64,000 nt of DNA from Echinococcus granulosus (lineage: Eukaryota > Platyhelminthes > Cestoda > Cyclophyllidea > Taeniidae), in NCBI RefSeq assembly GCF_000524195.1, contig NW_020170396.1:1122127-1186126 (forward strand), written 5' to 3'. The first letter of the stretch is position 1. Each line of letters begins with the position of its first letter. The notes beneath the pieces are model-generated. The model did not search any database and was not told the DNA's origin. It worked only from the letters and a program-made list of their open reading frames with translations. The position numbers and the translations under genes are program-made. Shown one piece after another: positions 11,357-23,300 of the stretch.

Positions 11357-14300
11357 GTAAGTTCCCTTTTTCTATATTTCATATTTAATATCTACAGCCT
11401 AAAAGAAATTGAATCCAGGCACAAACTATTTTGATTTTATTCTTTTTTCACGGTTTCTATTAAACATCCATAGGTAGTAGGATAAGTAACAAAATTTTGC
11501 CATTTAGCTGAAGGCAAACTGCTAGATGTGCTGCTGCTATGAAGCCACATTTAACTGCAATGTAGTAATCAAAAATTAACGACTCCACTTCATGGGTTAC
11601 AATCAAGCTGTATGGAGGTGGTCGCCCGTAATTATTCACGAAGGAATTTTGCGTAAAATCACACATGACAGCCATTTGGCTAGGCGGTTTCCCTGCCTAT
11701 TGGTGGCATTGGTAATAAAATCCCAATCTGTAGTTTAAATACTTGTAATGTTGTGCCAAAAGCGGAACATGAGTAGCAAAAGATGTACTTTGAAATGACA
11801 AGGAAACAACTACTGCTTCATCAGCATAACTTGCTTACTAGAAGTTATTTTAAAATTGCATCATATCATCCTTCCAACATGACATTTGAAGCACAACTTT
11901 GTAAAGTCCACACATAGATATTCCTACTGCTAGACGCAACGTCAACTTACAAGTGATAAGTCTCAACTATTTACTGTTAACTCCAACCAACTGTTCCCAG
12001 TTACATGCACGGCTAGTAATAAGGTATTTACTCTACCATAATCGTATAATTCCGATGCAAGAGAGGGTGCAGAGCCCTTTTACACCTATTTGCTTTGCGC
12101 CGAAGTTAATTAAAATGATTAATGAAAGTCCGCTATCATGAGTGTAAAATAGTATATCAGTGGATAGTTCTGAGTGAATGTGAAGCATAATGAAATCCCC
12201 GCAACTCGAAGTCCCTTAAATCGGCATTGCAATGAGGAATAATGGGTTTTGTGGAGAAGGGATTGCCGAGAATAGGTATGCGAACAGACATTTAACATTC
12301 TGCAAGTGATGAATATTGAGTGTTATTGCTTGTGAAATGGTTTGCTGTTACACTTGAGGACTTTTGCCGTCATTGTGTTGCCAATTCACAGCCTACTCAC
12401 GTCACGGTGACTCTTCAGGTTCATTAAGAGGCTATTCTCTGACTGGGTATGCGTGTGTGCTTCGTAGAGGGCTCGGCTTTGAGACCTTCAGCAAATGTGG
12501 TGGCAGTCAATATGCAGCCAAGACATTGCCGCACATGCACCCACATTCTCATTGCCTGCGAGGCCTTCTCAAACAGAGAGTTGGATGACAATACTGATGC
12601 TCGAATATTGACGGTTAAAATTGCCACAGCATTCATTCAGCTATCTCATAGGTCACTAAGAGGTCATGTGTGAAGCGCATAATCTCATTACATGAGCAAC
12701 ATATTAGTGAATTTGGCCATTTTTGCGTTTTTTCATTTTTTGTATCGTAAACCACTTAAGAGTAGCAGTAGGCAAGGCTATCTGTTTTCCATTTTTCCGA
12801 GTAGTTCCCTTTCCACTTCCCCAAAATTTTTGCTATTGTTTATCTATATAACACTTAGATGACCATAAAAACGTGTTAAAATGTGTAAGTCCTTCCGCCT
12901 AGATGCAAGCAGGTAAGAGGTTAGTTTCAGCTGCGTTATTTGCGTAATTTCTGCATGAAGAGAGGGCTTGCGTGTCCCGGAGAGAGCGAGAAAGCGTGCC
13001 AGCGAGTGTGTTGGAAGCCTTAGGCATCATCGTTGGCTTACTCATGATAAATGTACCGCAGGTTGCTTTGGACGAAGTAAAATTAATGAATCGCGCCTGC
13101 TTTTTAAATCTAAGGACTCAAGAGTGGTCTAGTAATGCAGAGAATGTTAAGTAACTTCTTATTATCTCCTCCCAGCCTTCTTATTCTCGCCCATTTGCCA
13201 TATAGATAACTGGGTAAAATTTTAAGATACGTTCTTGATACTTTTGCTAGTAAATTTAGTTGTTTGCAATATCAAGTAAAAGAGATATCGGGCAGGCAGG
13301 TGAGTAGGTGGGGTGTTGTTTGAATGAGGATTGCAAAGTTTGTCGCACTCCACTACAACCCATTGTTGTAAAAGATATCATTACAGCTGCCTTTCCTTTG
13401 AAAAAAAACATTCAACACAAAATTCCTCTTTGACACTTTAACCCATAAGTAGAGGATTTTGTGGTGTTAACCACTAAATAAGTCCGGAGTTAACGTTGGC
13501 GAAACAAATAACGCGCCAAATCAGGTCTCTATTCCCTGCGAAAAGAAGACTTCAAAAAGACGTCATAGACGTGATGCAAGCTTGTAAAAAGCCAAAACAC
13601 CGACTCAAATACCACTTTCAACTTTCTTTTGAATTCCTTAAGGAGAGGGCTTTAGCAAGGGTCGTCGAAGGCGCCTTGTTATTAAAGGAAGCTTCTGGAA
13701 TTTGGACAAAACATAATTTAAATAAATACAAATTATCCGTTGGAGTGGCAATCTTAAGGTTTGCAGAAAAAGTGCATTTGGCAAGCAATTGTTTTAACTA
13801 AAAAATAACTCATCATTTGGTAGAATTCCTTTAGGAAAAATTGCAGTTAATCATCTCTTGAAAAGTAGTTTTTAGTAAGAGCTGACGAGTCTCGTTGTCC
13901 TCGGAATTCTTGCAATTTATGTGTGGAGAAAATTGGTAAATAGATCATAAAAGCGTACTACCAACACTAGTGACGGGCGATATTAATCAGGAAACGCTTT
14001 ATTCTGTGCAACCTGCGGAAACGGAATTCCAGCGATAGGCTGCTATTGCCTGGCCAAGTAGGTAGATACGTGGAAGTGTAAATAGTTTGCTCGAGCCTTT
14101 TCATTTTTAGAGAGAATTTGGATAGGTATTTTTGCCTCCTCCCTAAAATGGCCTTTAATCGGTCTGGACTGCCTAACAGCGTTGTTTAAAAACGAGGCGA
14201 AATCACACCAAGGCATCCCAATTGGAGATGCAAATTCCATTTTTTCGCCTGCAAGTGGCATTTTTAATGATCGAAATCCTACGGCCTTCACACACTGCCT

Positions 14301-17300
14301 CCTCGGAACGCGCTGCTGTCTGTCTGGCGCATCACTTATTGCGCCTTTTGCCTCGCCTTCTTAGTTTGGGTGAGGACCCGAGTTGCACCGAGTTAAGTGG
14401 AATTCGGAGATTTATAAGCACCCACTACCGATTCATGTGATCGTCACCAGCCGGTGATCGCAGAAGCCCTTCCTGTTGGGATGTCACCTTAATTGGCGGG
14501 CCATCAATCTAATTATATCCGTCTGCCAGTTCGTACCCACACTAAATGTGGGATTTACAGTGCCAAAATAATCTTGTGCTTGATACAGTCATTGTAACTA
14601 CATATTGGCAAGGATTTAAAGCCAAAGAAATAGGGAAGTGCCCATAAATAGCCTATTTATCAATAAATCCACCCTCCTGGACTTCGAAGAGGATTTTTCT
14701 AAAAAGCGTTTGTTTTAGTGGTTCGCTGTATTTACCAATGCAAGCTTTGATGACAAAACAGGGTAGATGTTTGGTGGATAATTCGGACTATTAGTCGTGT
14801 ATGTACCAGTATTATGAACCAAAATTGAGGTTCAAGCACTTTTCGTAGATAATATTAAGTAAAATTTTGTGCAGTTGCTGCGGCAACTTATCTAGAGGAC
14901 CATGGTGTTCCCTACTAACACTGAGGTTATATGGGAACACAAACTTCATAAAATTTCTATTTGGTGTCAGGAGATTCGCTGCTCTAGCCCTGAAGCCATC
15001 ATAAGGTGAAGGAGCTTCGCCACTGTGGGATGCATAAAGCAATGCCACGCGTTACCTTGATTTAGTGGGAAGCATTCCACAATAAGTAAACAGCTTGGCG
15101 AAATGCCTCTGATGTTTGGGTTTCTGCCCACAAACAAATTATGCTTCAGTATTCAAGCCATAATTGTAATTGCATGAAGGTATCTTCCTTCGATAATGCA
15201 GAGAAAGGCAAAATTGGAAACTTACGATTTCAGCAAAATAACATTTATTGAGGAGATGAAATTGGTGAAGACCAAAAAAAATTGCCATGTAAACTGCGGC
15301 AATGTGTATTTCCATGGCCAACAGGAGGGTATCCGACTAGTTGCGTGGGAAACTCTCCGAGCTCATTGACTGACACCTCACTTAAGTTAAGCCTTTAAAA
15401 TGGATTATAGCAGTACTGCACTTACTTTGTGAAGATATTCCTCTTAAGGATTTTCCAAGTAATTAGGAAAATGACACGGTTCTAATTTCTGAGCCCTCAG
15501 AAGAGTTTCGAGATGGTATTTAATAAATTTTTAGCGAGATCTTGCCGCTGGATCATAGACATGTTTCGAAAACACTGCCCACCTTGTACGCTTTGTGTTG
15601 CGGATTATCAAAAATTCCTTCAGGTTTAAATTCAACAAACTGATGCTATAATAAATAATCTGTACTCAAATGCCAAGACTCCAATTCTGTTTAATTAAAC
15701 CATTAAGTACTTCATCTTCTTTCAATTTTGGTCTGAAATGGGAACCTAGCAGAGTTTCGGCCTCAATTACTTTCCATTCGAAGCAAGAGTTAATTGCTAC
15801 AGTCCTTTTAGGTTTAAAGTGTGCGAACCTACAGCCTATTTTGCACTGGAAATTTGACATTCAGACAGCACATTTCCTTTTTAAGGATCCCAGTCAAAAT
15901 TGTATATTTTAAAATTCTATCATCACCATGTTCGGTAAGTTTTTATGGCAGACAGACGTGATCGGGCTAAAGATTTTTGCTTTATTGTTTCCCGTTTTAA
16001 GGAATTGTTTTTAGCATTATTTTTGCATTAAACTTAAAACCACTTGGGCGTGATTGCATCACTTTACTTGTATAATTTAAGGAGAGGCCCCAACGTTTGC
16101 GGCACCTTTTATGGATTGACGCTCTGCTGCAAGGGATGGACTAAAAGCCTCGACGGTCTCTGCACCACAGGTAAAACAAACCGGTCATTTATTCAAAGTA
16201 AAATTACTTTTAAATAAGCACACACAATCCCCTAGAAACTTGTAGGCATATCAAGTCCATGGACAGTACACTAAGAGGTTGTCTTTTACAAAAGGGAAGG
16301 TGGATACTTTTGTGCCACTTCTTTCATCAAGCAAAAGGCAGATTTGAATTCGTATTCTTTAATTTGAAATTGGTTTTTTTATCCCCCAGCCATTTGTGAT
16401 GGAAACTGCGGAGAACGGGGCAGTTGTATTGCGCCCAACCAGTGCAGATGCGAGGATGGCCGAGTACAGGACGACTGCTTGATGGAGGACGACAACGGCT
16501 ATCTGGCTGATGAACCGGGTAGGTCAACATACTAGCTACATCAACAAATAGAAAATAATGCATACAAGTAACACCTCCTGATTTAACCGACTAAAAATGC
16601 CAAGATGTGTTACACGTAGCGCGTGTAAACAGCTTTAACTTGGGTAACACAACATCTTATGTTCCTACCAAACTCGACAATAGAAATGCTTTTTTACCCT
16701 TTGGTACCATGTTAGGGGACCGTTTCCACTCTACGTAAATGTCGGATGTTTTACTGTGAAAATATAACAGGAATGCAATTAAAAGTGTCTAAAGCATGAT
16801 TTTTTCTCAAAGATGGAAGTAAATAAAGTTTTTAGCACTATGGCAGAATCCTCCCTTGCCTCTTTCTACTTTTCTGGTAAATTTTTTACCTGATACGCCC
16901 GCAGTGTCAAGGCCTTTACGCTGGTGGCCATTGTTTTACAGTGGGCTTATTTTAAATGCCTCAAATTCCTAATAACGAAGTGCACTTATCTTAAATAATT
17001 CAAAAAGCTTTTTCTCAAAAAATAATTTATTAGATAGAACTTTGTATTAATTGCCTAACACCCACAACATTTAGCTGCCCTCCCACTGTAGGTTAACATT
17101 TCCTTCATTCCCAAATGATAGATGGAGGTGTGGAGGATTTCACTGCCTTCCTGTCGGATAATGAAAATATAGGTCTGATTCACACCAACTAAAGTGTTTT
17201 TGCACACACTGCAGTTTATTCGGACAAATTGAAAGACGAAAAATTTTAGGACTAAAAGCCATCGCTACTTAGAGTATACCAATGGATGGCGTGATTTGGA

Positions 17301-20300
17301 GAGAGGGAGAGAGGCACCCTATTTGAAATGCTATCATTCATGCTCCTAATCTCATTTATTGCAATGAAGTCATGAGGAGGGTTTCGATTCCCGAGGCGGC
17401 GGCGAAATACCTTTTTAATTCTCATGTATACCTTAAACACGCGCCTATGTGAATTTTCTTTTGTAAACATTTCCTCTAAGTTTTCTCTGACTTTAAAACA
17501 ACTTTTTTTTCGCTAGAAAAGAAAACAGAGCGGCTTATTTGGTGATTGTAAAAGCGGAGGGCGTTTGTGATGGTAGAGCGTTCCTTAACAATGCCTTTTC
17601 ACCAGCAAATCAGCCTGGCGTTCAGACAGCATTGTTTTTACCTACTTGAAGGAATGCTTCAAACCGCGCAGCCTTGCAAAGTACAGATAATTTATGTCTC
17701 TCACTTGGGGCATTATTTACATGCCCCTTAATACCGTTTTATTGGCTGTAATAATGGCATTTACGGCGCTTTACTTTCAAGTGGTACAGAAAAACAGAAC
17801 CTTCTCTGACACCCAGAAGAATGGGAAATGGGAACAGAACCCAACGCATTATTGTTTACTTCGTAGTGAACCAAAATTAGACGAAGTAAATTTTTCCCAA
17901 GTGCATTCCACATACAATATGGTAGAAAGCAATAAACCCATTTTATGCTTGTTTAGATCACCAAAGTTAAGCTGATACTCCCCACCAATTCACACACATT
18001 TACATGAATTCGGGAAAACAAATGTGATCAGGCGGAGATTTCATATTAGTGAGTTTGTATAAAATTCTCCTTTGGAGTTTGGATAATGGCACGACAACTA
18101 AGGCCTCAACATTTCCATCCAGTTGAACGATCATTTGTCCAAGTAGGACAGTGGGTCGCCAATAATATCACGGCTGTACCCTTTGCTTGGCACCCTGAAG
18201 GAATTTGATAGACCCAATTGCATTTAGTCCGGACAGTAGAAAAGTGTATAACGCGTTTAATGGAAGTGTATCTACAAGATGAGGTCCACTGTAATACGGA
18301 TTCCAACCGCAAATGAACGGTGACTAATAGTGTGGCACTGATTCTGTCGTTGGAACCTGGTGGTCGCATTATCCTGAGGCAATAGCAGCAGTACAAATAC
18401 CGTAGCAGGAAAAAGTTCGAATAAGAAATTGTTTTGGTTGCTGAAAGGAAATATTTGGGGAAGTACAAAGTATTTTCGGTAGATATCACATTACAACTGC
18501 GGGGTTGGTTTCCAGGAAGATCTACTTGTCAAACTATACTTGACCCTGGTCTTAGCCGCAAACCCAATTAAGACAAATTCTATGAGCACAGTTTGGAGTT
18601 GTAGTGATGCAGTTGAAGAAAAATGGAGCGGGTTTTGTGGGCCCTTTACACTCAATAATTAGTCAACCTCCTTTGACGAAGGAATGAATCATTTTTCTAA
18701 CCTAAAGTTACTTTTGGTTTTCGCTAAAATCGTGCAGGCCTTAAGCACTTTTCTAACACCTTACAGCGATATTTTTTAAACAAACAGCGTTTTATCTTTT
18801 AAGAAATGATGTTGCTGCCAAAGCCTCAGTTACGGCGTGTCAAAGTTTAGAACCTTGACTTGCATATCTGGGTCACTATTAAATAAATAAGCCGTTCTAT
18901 TCCATAACCGTGATTAAAAGGGCAAGATTAGCTTATGATTTCCGTGTAGCAATAATAATACCTCTCATGGGATGGTGTTTTAAGTTCTGATGCGTCTTCT
19001 CGCGTCACTGTAGTCCGATGTCCATCAAACTGCAACAACCAGGGCAGATGCATCAACGGAAAATGCGTTTGTGACTTCGGTTTCAAAGGAAGCGCATGTG
19101 ATGGTAAGTGTTGCAATCAGGTTAATTTCGAATGCACTCGTTAAATATCGCTGAAACTTAAATTGATAGCTGACAGGTATAAAAATATTCCCAAAGTAGC
19201 TGATAGTAAAAGGTCACCGATTTGCCTCGAGGTTGGTGACAGGTAAATTATAGCCAAAAACAAGGCTAATACCCCAATGGGAATCCTATGTACGAAGTAT
19301 TTGGCACACCTTATTAACCCACTTTGGGCATCAAGAAAAAAACATTGTGTATGTTGACGCAGATGCGCATTCCTTGCCTTCACCTCATGATAGCTATTAA
19401 TAAGTATGTTAACTTTGTGCCTCCAAAAAATTGCCCAAAGCTGGGATGATATTAAAATAAACACCACTTGTGAAGCGAACAGATGAAGTGGTGATGGAGT
19501 ACTACAAAGTTAAAGTGGACATCTGACTTTTGGTTACCTATCGATACACCTCTCCTCTGTTATGCACGTGCAGGCGAGGTGATGCTTGTGCGCCTGTACT
19601 GCTTTGGCAGAAATCGGTCCCACATGCACCGCATCGTGTTAGAAGAGGTGCGTTGTGTCTAACTTTGTGACAGGTAACAAATGAAGCAAACAGCTTTCAC
19701 TTATGAAGTTGATTACCCTCTTCATACATACTGTTATTTGTGTATACGCGCTAAAACCACCGCAGTGCGTCGAGCTTCACACAAATTATTCGAGAAGAGG
19801 TCTGTTATCTATGTAATCCAGCATCAGGCGGTGTCATTAGCACTGGACCGGTGAATATGGTTTTCATCATTTACAACGAGCAAATAACCTACAAATAACA
19901 TACAACAGCAGATTTTTTTACTTTAGCATCTTGGCGGTCGTTTTAAAAGGCTAGCTAATAAAATTGATGGAAATTAGTCTTTGAATTTGAGAATCGGGAA
20001 AGATGCCACTCACAGCTGCCCGCACTTAATTTACATTGAACTCTAGAGGAGGAGGTAGGGCCCTGTTTCATTCAGACAGAGCGAGGCGTCTGTAAGAACA
20101 AGGTGACAGGTCCTGGAAACGAGACCGCAATGATGACACGGAATGCCTGCTGCGGAAGCATTGGCGTGGCGTGGGGTGGGCTGTGCCAACGTTGCAGCGC
20201 TCAGAGCTCCTACTGCGGCAAGGGCTACATACGCCTGAACCACCAGTGTGTCGGTGAGTCGGGCCTCAAGATACGTCTCATGAGGGTAAAACTTTAAAAA

Positions 20301-23300
20301 AAATAATGCCTGTAAAAGTTAACACTTTATAAAGGTTAAATAAGCTGACTCAGTTACCTTTAAATCCACTGCATCGTTTGTTACTTGGCTAGACAGAAGA
20401 TGTGGGTTTTGTTTTTGTATTGTATCATTAATTCTAGTCAACAGCGACCGCTTTTGGGAAAAAAATCCGCCCTGGGGCTTCGCTTACCGTAACTACACTG
20501 CCATATAATTGGAAATTGTGCATGGCCAAGCGGGTGATGGAAACCAGGATTTTGGGCATATTTTAAGTTTTGCTTTTGTTCAACCGCTTGTCGATGGTAA
20601 ACACCAATTGAAATGGGAACATTTTCGTGTAGAAAGTGGCACAAAACTCGCATAATGCGTGCTTGATTTTCAGATACAAATGAATGCGAAATTCCAAACG
20701 TGTGTATGGGCGGCATTTGTCGCAACACCGACGGTTCATTTGAGTACGTTCCTGTTCCGTATGAAAATTCGTTTTAGTCCTGATTCCCGTAGTCCACAAC
20801 AAAAGGTGATTACGACAAATGAAAACTTGCGAGTAACGGCTAATCATCCTCCATTGTTGTAAATGGAGCGAATAAACATTAATATCACCGGTGAAGAGCT
20901 CGAGACAACTGCAAAAACATCTATTTTTTGATATTTATTTCCAAAACCTACCCTTTCATTCAAAGTTTTGGCCGCCTGCTCACACTCAGACGTATACATG
21001 TGTTAGTGACTAAGAAGCGAACACTCTAGCCTGTGATCAATCCTCTTGACTGTTAGATGAAGTAGCATCATCTACCAGTCTCGTTGAAAGGCGGGTTCTA
21101 AAATATTTTCTTTGTAGGTGCGATTGTCCTTATGGATATGTCTACGATAAGAACACGGTACAATGTCGACCCATTTTAGGTAAGTTTCCTTTTTGTCTGT
21201 AAAGAAAGTGACCACTTAGCTCTCAGTGGAGCATCCTTCTCTCAAAAGAGTTGCGTAAATGTTTAAAGAGGTTTTAATGTTGTAAAGTCTGCTATAAACT
21301 GGGTCGCCGCTGGCTATAAAACGTGTCAGCAACTGTTATAAACTGGGTCGCCAATTGCCATAACTAAGTGCTGTGTGCGTGCGACGCCCAAACCCTAACG
21401 AGGCCACCAATTAACCAGATGTGTGATAAGATAAAGCCTTCAGGGCAGAGGGCTTTAATAACCGACATATTTGCCATGCAATGGGCTACGGCCAGGGTAG
21501 CGGCTATGAAGTAGACTGCCGGAGTGTGTTTGTGTATCTCAGTGATTTCAGATATGCTCATTTATAGTGTCCGACTGACTGACCTTGGCCTTCGAGTGGT
21601 TATGCTCCAATAAGGGGGGCGTGAGTGAGAGCACAATCCCCCAGAATGTTCAAAGATTGAACAGAAACGTTTTTCTGGGGTCACAGGCAGCTGCTGCAGA
21701 AGCGTCTAGTGACCACTTTTTCAGAATCTGATTCAAGAATAGTAAGGGCATCAAAGATCCCTATGTGTGTGGGAAGTCTTTTTCCTTCTCCAGATTTCAA
21801 TGAATCACCCAAATTTTATTTATAATGGGTAAATTCATAAGTTAAGTTGAATATTAGTTAAATTTGGGAATTTATTCAACCTTATTTTTAAAGTATGACA
21901 CTTTGCCTCATGTGAATTAGTAAAACCAGTAAATCATTTAAACAAGGTAATGAGTTTGACTTTATCCATAAGTGATCTGAATTTCAAAAGTAAATAGTTT
22001 GGTCATCGTCTAAAGGTGCAAAGAGCGAATAAAATTTCGTTTGCGAAGTTTTGATTCCTCAATCATAAAAGAAAAGATAAAAGGATTCAAATCTCCTCCT
22101 TCTAAGCGAAACAGCACCCCAGAATTCCAATAAAGAATCTAGATTTGGTTACTCAATGTGTAGCACCCTCTTAACGAAAAGGTTAGTAGATCTGTAAATT
22201 TCAATTGCAAAATTGCCATTATTTCGTATCCCGCAGTGACAAGTAAGTCAATTATTTGTCGCTAATTTGCTTGACTTGACTGTTAGATGGCATGCGCTGT
22301 TAACATGCCTAGCTGGTGGCAAGTCTGTAGCCTTCGGGTGATAAGTCAATGCGCATCAAAATTTCAGACGGGTGCCAGAAGAATCCGAAGGCGTGTACTC
22401 CTGGCGGACGCTGCATACCTCTGCATGGCACTGCTTACATCTGCCAATGCGATTCCGGCTACGTTGCTACCGACGGAAATACACGCTGTGAGCTCATATT
22501 ACATGCGTTGGAATAGAATGAAGAGAAGGTACCTGGGTTGATAGTAAAATAGCCTCGGCTAAGTGATGCAAAGGTTTAATTCCCACAGTTCAGTTCATAT
22601 GTAAATCACACAAATCACTTAATTACCACTAATATCTGAGGGTTTATGTCGAGAAGTAAATGTGTCTCACGAAAAGATAGACTAAACTAAATTTATGTTA
22701 ATAATAGGTCGAAAAGAAGAGGTGGCATTGAATTACTGCGAAATTTTTGAGGGCCGACTCTGCAAAAACGGAGAGTGCCATCCAACGGCCTCCTCCTATG
22801 AGTGCACTTGCAATCCAGGATATGTGCCGAGCCGATTCAAGAAGCAGTGTATCAGTAAGAAATGCATTAATCTTCATGACAAAAGCATATGAAATGAGGA
22901 AATAGAGGTAAAGGTCTATGGTCCTCTGAAACCCACGTACTGTTTTCTCTTCTTCCGTTTGATTTAAATTCTTGTAATTTTAGGAATTATGAATAAATGT
23001 CTAAGGTTAACATTAATGCATCAGACTAAAGTATATCTTTTGAGAGGAGAATGTTCTTTTAAACAGAGGAATTCAACGCCTGTACGTTTTATGGAAACAG
23101 CGTTTGTACCAACGGCCAGTGCCTACCGGTCGACCGAAGTTTTCGCTGTATTTGCAATCCCGGCTACGTTCTCTCCGGTGACGGAACTGCATGCCTTGGT
23201 AGGCTTCAGCATATTTCTCTGCCTCCAACAACACCTTTATGGCTTTGATATGAACACAGTAGTTCCATGTCAAAGAGGGGGTCATTTACTTACTGCAAAG

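Noticed and set aside
13496..13801. 101-codon basic open frame in fibrillin-like intron 1
   Set aside because: No ATG start and no acceptor/donor pair in the right phase; likely chance.
17370..17400. tRNA B-box-like string near GGTTTCGATTCCC
   Set aside because: One extra base in the B box and no A box or cloverleaf upstream.
18106..18489. 127-codon open frame (minus) in fibrillin-like intron 3
   Set aside because: No domain, no splice support. A handful of frames over 100 codons are expected by chance in 64 kb of this composition.
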